This document shows, in pieces, positions 7,373 to 15,793 of a stretch of 64,000 nucleotides of DNA. The notes under the pieces are model-generated. The model searched no databases, was not told the DNA's origin, and was given only the letters and a program-made list of their open reading frames with translations. This DNA is from an uncultured Ruminococcus sp. GTDB taxonomy: Bacteria; Bacillota; Clostridia; Oscillospirales; Ruminococcaceae. The translations under genes and the position numbers were made by a program. The first letter of the stretch is position 1. Every line of letters starts with the position of its first letter. The stretch is taken from positions 1-64,000 of the forward strand of contig CADAHS010000004.1 of the NCBI GenBank assembly GCA_902787825.1, in the 5' to 3' direction.

Positions 7373-7597
7373 ATGTTGTTAGTAGTTTTTTTTGGTCTTT
7401 TGATCTTTTTTCTTCCGGGATGGTTTATATATCTGATCTACACCCGTATCCGGTATAATAAAACTGACCTCAGTGATCCGATCGACTGCCAGAATAAACG
7501 AAGGGAATATATTCAAGCCCGCAATGTATTTATCGCAATGCTTGTAGGACTTGCTGTGCTTGTCCTGATAATTATGGGCTCAATGTCGCATATGTGA
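7373..7597 (+). CDS. Small two-helix membrane protein, paralogue of the previous gene
   Basis: The 74-residue protein has two hydrophobic segments (about 1-24 and 48-70) and the loop motif TDLSDPIDCQNKRRE, and ends in SMSHM. The loop and the tail match the preceding protein, which indicates a tandem duplication. The start at 7373 has AAAGGA ten bases upstream; the ATG at 7364 overlaps that site. The single loop cysteine in the DPxxCQN motif is conserved in both copies. Function unknown. Confidence 0.65.
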   Translation: MLLVVFFGLLIFFLPGWFIYLIYTRIRYNKTDLSDPIDCQNKRREYIQARNVFIAMLVGLAVLVLIIMGSMSHM

Positions 7598-7607
7598 GGT
7601 GCTTGAA

Positions 7608-7745
7608 ATGAATGATAAATTGTTTTACAGACTGATGACTATAATAACCGTGCTTGGTATTGCAAGCATTATCGCACTTGTGATCTATACATACCTTTTG
7701 TATAAGGATTGCTCGGTCATCTCTTATATCGGAAATAAGGGGTGA
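7608..7745 (+). CDS. Very small single-pass membrane protein
   Basis: A 45-codon ORF opens with MNDKLFYRLM, followed by one membrane segment (about 11-33) and a C-terminus containing DCSVISYIGN. GAGGTG lies six bases before the ATG. It lies 10 bases after the previous gene and 5 bases before the next, so spacing supports a real operon member. Its lone Cys after the helix echoes its two neighbours, but there is no clear sequence similarity. Function unknown. Confidence 0.55.
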   Translation: MNDKLFYRLMTIITVLGIASIIALVIYTYLLYKDCSVISYIGNKG

Positions 7746-7750
7746 GAGAA

Positions 7751-8710
7751 ATGAGAAAAAAACTCCGTGTTATAAAACTTATCGCATTGGTGCTTGCGTT
7801 CGTGCTTTTTGATATCTCGGTTTATAACGTTTTTACAAAAAGATATATCGACAAGCGTTCGGACGAGATGAAGGAAAAATCCGTTGAGATCTCTAAAAAC
7901 CTGCCGTTTACCGAAGATTCTGATATTGTCAGGCTTGACGTGAAAGAGAAGCTTTCAGGTGATCTTCCCGTAGTTGACGGAGCAGCTGCACTTTTTCCGA
8001 TGTACTCTGCTTTTGTAAATGCGATCTACCCAAAGGACAGCGTATCCTTTGACGGTAAGGACTTTTCCTCTGACAGTGCAATGCAGTATACTAATACAAG
8101 AGGCGCTTATAAAGCTGTTGTAGACGGCACTGCTGACATCATCTTCTGTGCAAAGCCCTCTCAGGAGCAGCTTGAATATGCCAAGCAAAAAGGTGTCGAG
8201 CTTAAAATGGTGCCGATAGGTTTTGAAGCGTTTGTGTTTATCGTAAATAAGCAAAATCCGGTTGATGACCTTACCACCGATCAGATCAAAGGGCTGTATT
8301 CAGGCAAGTATTCCAAGTGGTCAGAAGTCGGCGGCGACGATACATATATCGACGCAGTCCAGCGAAACAAGGGCAGCGGAAGCCAGACCTCGATGCTTGC
8401 GTTCATGAACGGAACAGATATGAAAAAGTCCCTTATCGGCGCACTTGTCGGAAGATCTATCGGATATACATTCAGGTATTATGTAAAAAGTATGGCTTCA
8501 AATGACAATGTGAAGATCCTTTCACTTAACGGAGTCTATCCCGATGAGAAAACCGTTGCCTCCGGGGAATACCCCTTGAGCAGCAATTTCTATGCCATAT
8601 ACAACGCCGCTAATAAAAACGAGAATGTTACAAAAATGATAGACTTTATTCTATCAGATAAGGGTCAGCAGATCGTTCAGCAAAGCGGATATATCCCGCT
8701 GAAAAAATAG
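7751..8710 (+). CDS. PstS-like periplasmic-binding-fold protein, membrane anchored
   Basis: The 319-residue protein has an uncleaved-looking N-terminal membrane segment (about 8-28) and a PBP-like domain (PF12849 type). Diagnostic segments are VDGAAALFPMYSAF, then DLTTDQIKGLYSGKYSKW, then GSGSQTSMLAFM, then a YAIYN and QGYIPL-like close (SGYIPLKK). Such domains bind phosphate or another oxyanion outside the membrane. No lipobox and no pst permease genes are nearby. It is the last gene of an operon of three tiny membrane proteins, so a sensory or scaffold role is as likely as transport. The start ATG at 7751 follows AAGGGGTGA; the GTG at 7742 overlaps it. Confidence 0.75.
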   Translation: MRKKLRVIKLIALVLAFVLFDISVYNVFTKRYIDKRSDEMKEKSVEISKNLPFTEDSDIVRLDVKEKLSGDLPVVDGAAALFPMYSAFVNAIYPKDSVSFDGKDFSSDSAMQYTNTRGAYKAVVDGTADIIFCAKPSQEQLEYAKQKGVELKMVPIGFEAFVFIVNKQNPVDDLTTDQIKGLYSGKYSKWSEVGGDDTYIDAVQRNKGSGSQTSMLAFMNGTDMKKSLIGALVGRSIGYTFRYYVKSMASNDNVKILSLNGVYPDEKTVASGEYPLSSNFYAIYNAANKNENVTKMIDFILSDKGQQIVQQSGYIPLKK

Positions 8711-8712
8711 CC

Positions 8713-8741
8713 TTGACAAATCTGTGCCGATGTGTTATTAT
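8713..8741 (+). promoter_or_regulatory. Sigma-A promoter for GNAT gene
   Basis: TTGACA (8713-8718), 17-base spacer, TATTAT (8736-8741), giving a leader of about 145 bases before the GNAT start. Confidence 0.7.
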
Positions 8742-8759
8742 TCCATTAAGCTGAATAGG

Positions 8760-8862
8760 CTTAAAAATCATTTTTAAGGAGTTGTCTTTTTGACAAATAA
8801 GAAAAAGGAGATAGCAGCGTAAACGGGAGGTTTGCGAATACTATCTCACACAAACCTCCCGT
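8760..8862 (+). promoter_or_regulatory. Structured leader with two hairpins and a 10-codon ORF
   Basis: The first hairpin (8760-8778) is CTTAAAAAT-C-ATTTTTAAG and overlaps the start of AAGGAG (8776-8781). That site is spaced eight bases from a TTG that opens a 10-residue ORF (8790-8822, MTNKKKEIAA). The stop codon is directly followed by a perfect 12-bp hairpin (8823-8834/8851-8862, ACGGGAGGTTTG/CAAACCTCCCGT) with no T-run after it. The GNAT Shine-Dalgarno sequence follows at 8881. The arrangement suggests regulation of translation or mRNA stability; the mechanism is not known. Confidence 0.4.
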
Positions 8863-8894
8863 GTAGTAGTCAACACATTCAGGAGGAAAAATCA

Positions 8895-9554
8895 ATGAAA
8901 AATAATGACTATATCTTACGCTTGGAAACACCAAAGGACTATTACGAAACTGAAACAATGGCACGGGAAGCATTCTGGAATCTCAGTGTTCCCGGGTGCA
9001 GCGAACACCTGTTTATGCACAATCTCAGACAGCACGAAGCTTTTATCCCGCAGCTCGACTTTGTTGCCGAGCAGGACGGTAAGATAATCGGGTGCGTGAT
9101 GTATTCCGAGTCTTATCTTGTTGATGAAAAGGGCACTAAAAAGACGGTCCTGACCATGGGACCTATCTGTGTTCACCCTGAATATCAGCGAAAGGGGATA
9201 AGCAAGACCCTGTTGGAGCACACTTTTAAGCTTGCTGTTGAAATGGGCTACGACAGCGTTATCAATTTCGGAAATCCCGATAACTACGTTGCCCGTGGCT
9301 ATAAAAGCTGCCGTAAGTTCAACATCTGCTTTGAGGGCGATATCTACCCGGCTGCACTGTTGGTCAAGGAACTTAAAGAGGGTACCTTTGACGGCAGAAA
9401 ATGGTTTTATCATCAGAACGATGCCGATGCGTTGTGCGATGACGAAAAGCTTGTTGAAGAGTATGATAAGAAATTCCCACCAAAAGAAAAGGCATGGCAG
9501 CCAAGTCAGGAGGAGTTCTATATCCACAGCCATTCAATAATCGATCGTGATTGA
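8895..9554 (+). CDS. GNAT-family N-acetyltransferase
   Basis: The 219-residue protein carries the GNAT acetyl-CoA motif A (VHPEYQRKGISKTLLEHT, about 100-117) after the beta-strand GPIC, and a C-terminal extension of about 80 residues containing HQNDADALCDDEKLVEEYDKKF. Related clostridial proteins are annotated only as N-acetyltransferases. The chosen ATG is preceded by AGGAGG at the right distance; an earlier in-frame ATG at 8832 lies inside the leader hairpin. The substrate is unknown. It is monocistronic, with its own promoter and terminator. Confidence 0.8.
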   Translation: MKNNDYILRLETPKDYYETETMAREAFWNLSVPGCSEHLFMHNLRQHEAFIPQLDFVAEQDGKIIGCVMYSESYLVDEKGTKKTVLTMGPICVHPEYQRKGISKTLLEHTFKLAVEMGYDSVINFGNPDNYVARGYKSCRKFNICFEGDIYPAALLVKELKEGTFDGRKWFYHQNDADALCDDEKLVEEYDKKFPPKEKAWQPSQEEFYIHSHSIIDRD

Positions 9555-9575
9555 ACCGAGTTGAAATGCAATACG

Positions 9576-9601
9576 AAAGCCCCGTTATACGGGGCTTTTT
9601 G
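9576..9601 (+). terminator. Terminator after GNAT gene
   Basis: AAGCCCCG/CGGGGCTT stem with a 5-base loop, followed by TTTG. Confidence 0.85.
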
Positions 9602-9616
9602 CATGATAAATAAGGA

Positions 9617-9653
9617 TCAAAAAAGACGGCGTTGTATTCCTGAACGCCGTCTT
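9617..9653 (-). terminator. Terminator of the P-type ATPase gene
   Basis: Minus-strand stem AAGACGGCGTT/AACGCCGTCTT followed by a run of T. The stem sequence closely resembles the terminator at 16361-16392. Confidence 0.85.
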
Positions 9654-9658
9654 AAATC

Positions 9659-12073
9659 TTATTTGAGTTCTTCTTTCGCCTGTTTATCCTCTTTTGGTGT
9701 GTTCAGCCTTTGTAAAACCTGTTCTGAACCCTTGAGAACAAAGGTTATGAATCTGATAAACGTGTCAGCCATTATTCCGAAGTTTATGCACAAAAGCAAA
9801 CTCTTGGTCGATAATGAAGTCGTACCGAAGAACCATCCGAACAGCGTGAACGCTACAATGATCCCCGAGGTGCAAAGTGCAACTATTGCCCATTTATAGG
9901 TGCTCATCGGTTTGCTGATTATCTTTAGCACCATTATTCCGACTATTGATAAAAGAATTGTTGATGCAGTAGCGATTTCGCCTTGCGAAACGTCAAATAT
10001 TCTTCCGAAGATAACCATTGCGATGACGACGAAAACGTCAGTTATTCCGCCCGGAAGAGCTTTAAAGATAACGTTTTTCATAAAGTGCCCTTGGATCAGG
10101 AAATGATCCGGTACCTGCGAGAGCAGGAAAGCGGGTATACCAATGGTGAACGCACTGATGAGCGTTATCTGCGGAGGGGTAAGAGGGTATACAAACCCGA
10201 ATGCAAGTGTAACTATGCAAAGCAGAACCGAGAAAATGTTCTTTACAAGGAACAAGCTTCCGGAACGCTCCATGTTGTTGACGACCTGCCTGCCCTCCAT
10301 TACTACATCAGTCATATGAGCAAAATCTGAATCAAGCAGTACCAGCTGTGCAGCCTGTACCGCTGCGTCGCTTCCGGAAGCCATTGCAATAGAACAGTCT
10401 GCATCTTTGAGCGCAAGAATATCGTTTACGCCGTCACCTGTCATTGCGACGACTTTTTCCTGAGCCTGCAAAGCCTTTACAAACTTGCGTTTCTGGTCGG
10501 GGGTAACTCTTCCGAATACCGTATAGCTCTTCATAGCTTCATAAACAGCTTCGTCTGTGGTAAGCGTTGAAGCATCAACATAGTGTTCTGCATTAGCAAT
10601 ACCAGCCTGTTTTGCGACCTCTGAAACAGTTATGGGGTTATCACCTGAAATGACCTTTACCTCAACGCCTTCATAAGCGAAAAATTTAAAGGTCGCAGGT
10701 GCAGTTTTACGAACCGGGTTTGTGATAAGTACTAAAGCAAGCGGCTCGCAGTCTGCGGTGAGTGCCTTTCCATCAGGCTTGCCATCATATTTTGCAAAAG
10801 CAAGCACTCGATATCCCTTGCGGCTGTCAAGCTCGATACTTTCACGGAACTGCTCGTATTTATCCCTGAGTACCCATTCTGGGGCACCGAGAACGTAGGC
10901 TGCCTTTTCAAATGTAACGCTTGAATACTTAAACTCTGATGAAAAATCGGTGTGCGAAACGATCTTTGCGCCGCTTGGCTGTGTGAAATACTGCTTCATC
11001 GCAGCCATTGTTATATTATCAGCCGATTGCTCCGAAGCAAAGTCGCTGAGCAGCTCAGTCAGCTTATCCTCGCCAACGTCACTGATCGCTTTGACACCTG
11101 TGACCTGCATAGTGTTTTCGGTGATAGTACCTGTTTTGTCAACACACAGCACATTGGTACGGGCAAGTGTCTCGATACATTTCATATTGTGCACAAGTAC
11201 TTTCTGCTTTGCAAGTCTCATTGCGCTTATAGCAAGTGTGACACTTGCAAGAAGGAAAAGTCCTTCGGGTATCATTCCGATGATAGAAGCAACGGTAGAA
11301 CGGATACTTTGCGTATAGTCCATTGCTTTGCGGACGTACATATTATAAAATTGCAGTGAACCAAGCGGAATGATAATAAAGCCAGCTATCTTGACTATCT
11401 TGTTCAGCGAACGTATCATTTCGGACTGTTCGCCAGTTTTGAGCTTTTTAGCCTGGAGTGTGAGCTGAGATATGTACGACTCAGCACCGACCTTTGTAAG
11501 TCTTGCTTTGCATGAACCTGACACAATAAAGCTGCCGCTCATAAGATCTGATCCGTTTTGCTTGACTATCTCGTCAGCCTCGCCCGTTAGCAGGGCTTCA
11601 TTTGCTGAGACCTTGCCTTCGACGACGACAGCGTCAGCCGGTATCTGGTCGCCTGCTTTAAATATAACTATATCATCTGCAACAAGTTTGTCAGATTTAA
11701 TTTTTTGTTCATTGCCGTCACGAATTACTGTTGCAGTAGGGGAGTTGAGCATCGTCATTTTATCAAGCAGCTTTTTTGAGCGGGTCTCCTGAACTATACC
11801 GATAAGGGTATTGAATATTATGACCGGCAGAAAGGAGAGGTCTTTGAGTGTTCCGGCAAATATCAGCAGAACCGCTATGCCGGCAAAGATAAAGTTGAAG
11901 TAAGTGAAAACGTTAGTTGCAATTATCATTCCCACCGATTTGGAAGGCGGCTTAACGGGTTTGTTAGACATACCTGCAAGCTCACGTTCAGCCACCTGCT
12001 GCTGGGTCAGCCCGATCTGCGGATCAGGCTGGAGCCGCTGTATGCTTGCAGAGGATAATTCTTTCTTTTTCAT
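9659..12073 (-). CDS. Cation-translocating P-type ATPase
   Basis: The 804-residue protein has the full P-type ATPase plan: actuator TGE motif (LLTGEAD, about 162-168), membrane ion-site helix with PEGL (about 269-272), phosphorylation site DKTGTITEN (Asp312), and hinge GDGVNDILALKDADCSIAM. About 10 membrane helices flank these. It pumps a cation across the membrane using ATP. The PEGL motif rather than CPC/CPH argues against soft-metal export and for a Ca2+/Mg2+-class pump of the kind found in streptococci and clostridia; the ion is uncertain. Start 12073 has AAGGGG seven bases upstream; a start two codons earlier would crowd that site. Single gene with its own terminator. Confidence 0.88.
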   Translation of the reverse strand: MKKKELSSASIQRLQPDPQIGLTQQQVAERELAGMSNKPVKPPSKSVGMIIATNVFTYFNFIFAGIAVLLIFAGTLKDLSFLPVIIFNTLIGIVQETRSKKLLDKMTMLNSPTATVIRDGNEQKIKSDKLVADDIVIFKAGDQIPADAVVVEGKVSANEALLTGEADEIVKQNGSDLMSGSFIVSGSCKARLTKVGAESYISQLTLQAKKLKTGEQSEMIRSLNKIVKIAGFIIIPLGSLQFYNMYVRKAMDYTQSIRSTVASIIGMIPEGLFLLASVTLAISAMRLAKQKVLVHNMKCIETLARTNVLCVDKTGTITENTMQVTGVKAISDVGEDKLTELLSDFASEQSADNITMAAMKQYFTQPSGAKIVSHTDFSSEFKYSSVTFEKAAYVLGAPEWVLRDKYEQFRESIELDSRKGYRVLAFAKYDGKPDGKALTADCEPLALVLITNPVRKTAPATFKFFAYEGVEVKVISGDNPITVSEVAKQAGIANAEHYVDASTLTTDEAVYEAMKSYTVFGRVTPDQKRKFVKALQAQEKVVAMTGDGVNDILALKDADCSIAMASGSDAAVQAAQLVLLDSDFAHMTDVVMEGRQVVNNMERSGSLFLVKNIFSVLLCIVTLAFGFVYPLTPPQITLISAFTIGIPAFLLSQVPDHFLIQGHFMKNVIFKALPGGITDVFVVIAMVIFGRIFDVSQGEIATASTILLSIVGIMVLKIISKPMSTYKWAIVALCTSGIIVAFTLFGWFFGTTSLSTKSLLLCINFGIMADTFIRFITFVLKGSEQVLQRLNTPKEDKQAKEELK

Positions 12074-12174
12074 TTGCATACCCCTTTTTATGTATAAATC
12101 TAATAGAATAATTATATCATTCTTTCACAAGAAAATCAACTGCATTATCAAATAAATAATTACTAATTATATTA

Positions 12175-12203
12175 TTGCAATATTCGGGTAAAAGTGTTAT
12201 ACT
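12175..12203 (+). promoter_or_regulatory. Promoter for thioesterase gene
   Basis: TTGCAA, 17-base spacer, TATACT; start codon 31 bases downstream. Confidence 0.65.
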
Positions 12204-12233
12204 GTATCTATAAAAAGCAAAGGACTGATCTGA

Positions 12234-12650
12234 TTGAGCACTATTTATTCAAGGAAAGCATTTTACTACGAAACGGACAGAATGGATATAATTCACCATT
12301 CCAACTATGTACGCTGGCTGGAGGAAGCCCGGGTGGATATGATGGATCAGATGGGCTTTGCGTTTTCCAAGCTTGAAAGTATGGGGATAGTCGTTCCGGT
12401 GCTCTCTGTTGAAACGCATTATAAATTTCCCGTGAGATTCGGTGACACATTTGAAGTGGAAAGCAGGCTTGTTGAATTCAACGGCTGCAAATTTGCTCTT
12501 GAATACGAGGTAAGAAACGTTACACAAGGGACTTTGTCGCTGACGGCGAGGACAACTCACTGCTTTACAACTGCCGATCTCAGACCGGCAAGGCTCAAGA
12601 AAATATGCCCGGAACTGTACGATATGTATATGAAACAACTTGAAAAATAA
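12234..12650 (+). CDS. Acyl-CoA thioesterase, 4HBT hotdog fold
   Basis: The 138-residue protein is a single hotdog domain of the YbgC/FadM (4HBT) type. The catalytic segment YYETDRMDIIHHSNYVRWLE carries the conserved Asp (D19) and the following helix. These enzymes hydrolyse acyl-CoA or related thioesters in the cytosol. It appears to use a TTG start with AAAGGA nine bases upstream; the first internal ATG would remove the catalytic strand. Single gene with its own promoter and terminator. Confidence 0.82.
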   Translation: MSTIYSRKAFYYETDRMDIIHHSNYVRWLEEARVDMMDQMGFAFSKLESMGIVVPVLSVETHYKFPVRFGDTFEVESRLVEFNGCKFALEYEVRNVTQGTLSLTARTTHCFTTADLRPARLKKICPELYDMYMKQLEK

Positions 12651-12652
12651 CG

Positions 12653-12690
12653 AACAAGGACTGCTGCATTTGCAACAGTCCTTGTTTTTT
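12653..12690 (+). terminator. Terminator after thioesterase gene
   Basis: AACAAGGACTG/CAGTCCTTGTT stem followed by TTTT. It is almost identical in stem and loop to the hairpin at 20553-20585. It abuts the stop of the convergent ptsI-like gene. Confidence 0.85.
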
Positions 12691-14369
12691 CAGCATTTAA
12701 GATATTTTTGAATATTTTGGCGGACCTGTCGTCTGTCGCTGAGATTAAGGCTTCTTATCACCTTTCTGACAGGCAGTATATTAGTCGGAGTTACCGAAAG
12801 TCCGTCAATATGAAGATCGAGGAAAAGCTCTGTAAAATCTGTGTTCGCACCGAATTCACCGCAGATATACGCTTTTATACCATGGGCATGTGCGTTATCG
12901 CAGACCATTTTTATCATTCTGAGAACACAGAGGTGATCCGCCGGACATACCTTTTCAAAGTGCGGATTATAGCGATATATCGCGTTTGAATACTGTTCGA
13001 GATCGTTGGTGCCGATGCTGAAAAAGTCTACCTGCTGTGCAAGCAGATCGCTCAGCATTACAGCAGCTGGAGTTTCAACGAGAATGCCAATAGGAATATT
13101 GTCCTTGAATGGCTTGTTTTCTTTTATAAGCTCTGCCTTGACCTCATTGATTATCTCTTTGATACGCACTATTTCCTGAACATCAATAACAAGAGGGAAC
13201 AGCAGTCTCAGGTCGCCGTAGACGGAAGCTCTGAGAAGTGCCCGCAGCTGAGTCTTGAATATTTCCGGGCGTGACAGACAGACTCTGATCGAACGAAAGC
13301 CCAGTGCAGGGTTCTTTTCCTGATCCAGACCGAAATAGTCAAGCTCGTTATCTGCGCCTATATCCATCGTTCTTATAACCACAGGCTTGCCCTGCATTTC
13401 GGTTAGTACACGTCTGTAATTATAGAATTGTACATCCTCGTTAGGAAAATCCTCCTTATCGAGGTAGAGATATTCACTCCTCAAAAGTCCGATACCGCCG
13501 CAGTCGTTAGCTTTAGCGATCTCTATATCGGTGAGGTCGCAGATGTTGGCGAGAACTTCGATCTCTCTGCCGTCACGGGTTATATTCTTTCTTCCCCTTA
13601 GTCTGGTCAGCAGCTCACGCTTTCTTCCCTCAGCAGCTTCTTTATGGTCGAGTAGCTTTGAAGTCTCATTATCAGGTTCGATATACATGATACCGCTGTA
13701 ACTGTCAACTATGCAATACTTGTTTTCAAGCTCATCGTTAAGCTCGTCACCTGCCCCGATTATGCAGGGGATCCCTCTTGTGCGGGCAAGTATAGCGGTG
13801 TGCGAATTGGTTGAGCCGTAGGATGTACAGATCGCAGCGACCTTGCTTTTATCAAGCATGATAGTTTCGCTGGGCAGAAAGTCATCAGCACAAACCACAG
13901 ACATCTCTTCAAGCTTGAACACCTGCTCGTCACGGTTCTGAAGATGTCTGAGAAGCCTTGCGGAAACGTCCCTTATATCTGCGATCCTTTCGCTGATGTA
14001 TTCTGATTCTGTACTTGTTTCGTCCATCATTTTGCTGAATAGTTTCACGGTCCTGACGACAGCAAATTCAGCATTGCAATGCTCGTTGAGGATAAGCTTT
14101 TCCATTGAGTTGACGTACTGATTGTCATCAAGGATCATCTGATGGATAAGAAATATCTGTGCCTCATCCTCACCGACTTCCTCAGTAGCCTGCGAGTACA
14201 GGTGTTTCAGTTCTTCCACGACCTCATTGCGTGCATAAGCAAATCTTCTGAGCTCACGAAGGGTATCTCCGACCCTGGCTTTGCTGATGACTACTTCTTC
14301 ACGGTGAAAAAACTTTATTACACCTCTGCCAATGCCGCCATAAACAGCGCTGCCCATTAGTTTCTGCAC
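12690..14369 (-). CDS. ptsI: PTS enzyme I (PEP-protein phosphotransferase), divergent
   Basis: The 559-residue protein has all three enzyme I regions: an N-terminal HPr-binding/helical part, a phosphohistidine domain and a C-terminal PEP-binding TIM barrel. The active His is His190 in GSTNSHTAILAR. The barrel motifs GIGLLRSEYLYLD, NPALGFRSIR and the catalytic CGE (YICGEFG) are present. Several normally invariant stretches differ: GG-R-T-SH is GSTNSH, the usual NDLTQYTLA is NDLEQYSNA, and CGEMAGD is CGEFGAN. It may phosphorylate HPr for sugar uptake or regulation, but specificity may be altered. The GTG start has GGAGGTGA at good spacing; the in-frame ATG four codons later has no site as good. 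No ptsH is adjacent. Confidence 0.82.
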   Translation of the reverse strand: MQKLMGSAVYGGIGRGVIKFFHREEVVISKARVGDTLRELRRFAYARNEVVEELKHLYSQATEEVGEDEAQIFLIHQMILDDNQYVNSMEKLILNEHCNAEFAVVRTVKLFSKMMDETSTESEYISERIADIRDVSARLLRHLQNRDEQVFKLEEMSVVCADDFLPSETIMLDKSKVAAICTSYGSTNSHTAILARTRGIPCIIGAGDELNDELENKYCIVDSYSGIMYIEPDNETSKLLDHKEAAEGRKRELLTRLRGRKNITRDGREIEVLANICDLTDIEIAKANDCGGIGLLRSEYLYLDKEDFPNEDVQFYNYRRVLTEMQGKPVVIRTMDIGADNELDYFGLDQEKNPALGFRSIRVCLSRPEIFKTQLRALLRASVYGDLRLLFPLVIDVQEIVRIKEIINEVKAELIKENKPFKDNIPIGILVETPAAVMLSDLLAQQVDFFSIGTNDLEQYSNAIYRYNPHFEKVCPADHLCVLRMIKMVCDNAHAHGIKAYICGEFGANTDFTELFLDLHIDGLSVTPTNILPVRKVIRSLNLSDRRQVRQNIQKYLKC

Positions 14370-14494
14370 AAATAGTCACCTCCGATCATGAAATTTCAAC
14401 CAAGTATATTATAGCACTTTTTATTTGGAGATAAAAGTTTTTTACCGATTTGTTTACTGAAATTTAACATTTGTTCACAAATGGATTTTTGTGC

Positions 14495-14523
14495 TTGCAA
14501 TTATTTAATTTTTATGATATGAT
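14495..14523 (+). promoter_or_regulatory. Promoter for SAP/CAT-like/GNAT operon
   Basis: TTGCAA, 17-base spacer, TATGAT; start codon 25 bases downstream. Confidence 0.7.
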
Positions 14524-14547
14524 TTATACACAAAAGGAGTGTTGATC

Positions 14548-15144
14548 ATGCCTGACAGACCAAAGCTTACTAAGCAACTTAGCAGTGAGCTTTTTCGTGA
14601 GCATTACTATCTTAAAGAGGAACTTGTATCATTTTGTCGTGAAAACGGGCTATCGATCCAAGGCGGAAAGCTTGAACTGACCGAGCGTATCGCACATTTT
14701 CTTGATACCGGCGAAGCGCTTGAGCCTCATATTGAAAGAGTTACCGCAAAGCTGAGCGATGCTGAGCTTACCGTCGATAGTGTTATAGAGAGTAATTTTG
14801 TCTGTTCACAAAAGCACCGTGCGTTTTTTCAAAAACAAATCGGTAAGGGCTTTTCTTTTAATGTTCAGTTTCAGAAATGGCTCAAAGCTAATCCGGGTAA
14901 GACCTACCGTGATGCGATAAGTGCATATCACGAGATCGTGAAGGCAAAAAGGACGACTAAAACCACAATAGATAAGCAGTTTGAATACAATACATATATC
15001 CGTGACTTTTTTGCCGACAACACAGGTAAACACCTTGATGATGCTATAAAATGCTGGAAATACAAAAAGAGCCTTAAAGGTCATAACCGCTACGAGCGCT
15101 CTGATCTGACAGCTCTTGAAAAGGAGGATCAAAATGAATTATAA
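14548..15144 (+). CDS. SAP-domain protein with DUF6434-type C-terminus
   Basis: The 198-residue protein starts with a SAP-like helix-extended loop-helix (about 8-48: PKLTKQLSSELFREHYYLK, then EELVSFCRENGLSIQGGKLELTERI), a fold normally used to bind nucleic acid. The C-terminal part (about 75-185) has repeated FFQKQIGKGF-SFN-FQKWLK and FFADN-GKHLDDAIKCWKYK units and resembles small DUF6434-type proteins. It is first in a three-gene operon. The ATG at 14548 follows AAAAGGAG by nine bases. The DNA-binding role is inferred; the second domain has no known function. Confidence 0.72.
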   Translation: MPDRPKLTKQLSSELFREHYYLKEELVSFCRENGLSIQGGKLELTERIAHFLDTGEALEPHIERVTAKLSDAELTVDSVIESNFVCSQKHRAFFQKQIGKGFSFNVQFQKWLKANPGKTYRDAISAYHEIVKAKRTTKTTIDKQFEYNTYIRDFFADNTGKHLDDAIKCWKYKKSLKGHNRYERSDLTALEKEDQNEL

Positions 15145-15784
15145 AGTTATTGATATGAACAGCTACTACCGTAAGGATATTTTCAAACATTTTTCCGCTG
15201 ATTGTAAATGCTCTTTTGCAGTAACCGCAAGAGTTGATGTCACAGAACTGAAAGCCTTTTCAAAGCACAGCGAAACGAGCTTTTATCTGAATTTTCTCTA
15301 TGTTCTTTCAAAAGCGCTCAATTCTCGTGAGGACTATCGCTTTTACTATCACTATCCCACACAGGAATTACGTCTTTATGACAAACTGAACCCATGCCAG
15401 TATGTTTTCCACGAGGACACTGAAACGATAACTGTTGTTTACAGTGAGTATTTTGAAGATTATAAGACCTTTTATAAAGCAGCTGAAGCTGATCTTGAAA
15501 ATGCTAAAGCGACCCGTGATTACGGCCTTGATGAAGCAGCTCACCCGAACTGGTTCGATGCATCGAGCCTCCCGTGGCTGTCATTTGATTCAATGACCGT
15601 AGAACTGCCGGACGGTTACCTGTACTTCAATCCAATAGTCAACTGGGGCAGGTTCCGAGAAGAAAACGGCAGATTGATGATGCCAGTAGCAATAAGGCTC
15701 AATCACGCATCTGCCGATGGTTTTCTTGCTGCCTTGTTTTACAAAACGCTTGAAAAAGAAATAGCTGCTTTATGCGGAAAGTGA
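15134..15784 (+). CDS. Chloramphenicol acetyltransferase-like (CatA-family) protein
   Basis: The 216-residue product has the length and fold signature of type A chloramphenicol O-acetyltransferases. The catalytic HxxxDG motif is present as NHASADG near the C-terminus (His about 190), and the N-terminal F-K-H-F, the central W-x-S-F and the YLYFNPIVNWGR strand match the family. The second His of the classic HHxxxDG is Asn here. It may acetylate an alcohol other than chloramphenicol; resistance is not shown by sequence. AAGGAGG lies just before the ATG, and the gene overlaps the SAP-domain gene by 11 bases, so they are translationally coupled. Confidence 0.78.
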   Translation: MNYKVIDMNSYYRKDIFKHFSADCKCSFAVTARVDVTELKAFSKHSETSFYLNFLYVLSKALNSREDYRFYYHYPTQELRLYDKLNPCQYVFHEDTETITVVYSEYFEDYKTFYKAAEADLENAKATRDYGLDEAAHPNWFDASSLPWLSFDSMTVELPDGYLYFNPIVNWGRFREENGRLMMPVAIRLNHASADGFLAALFYKTLEKEIAALCGK

Positions 15785-15793
15785 GGACAATAA

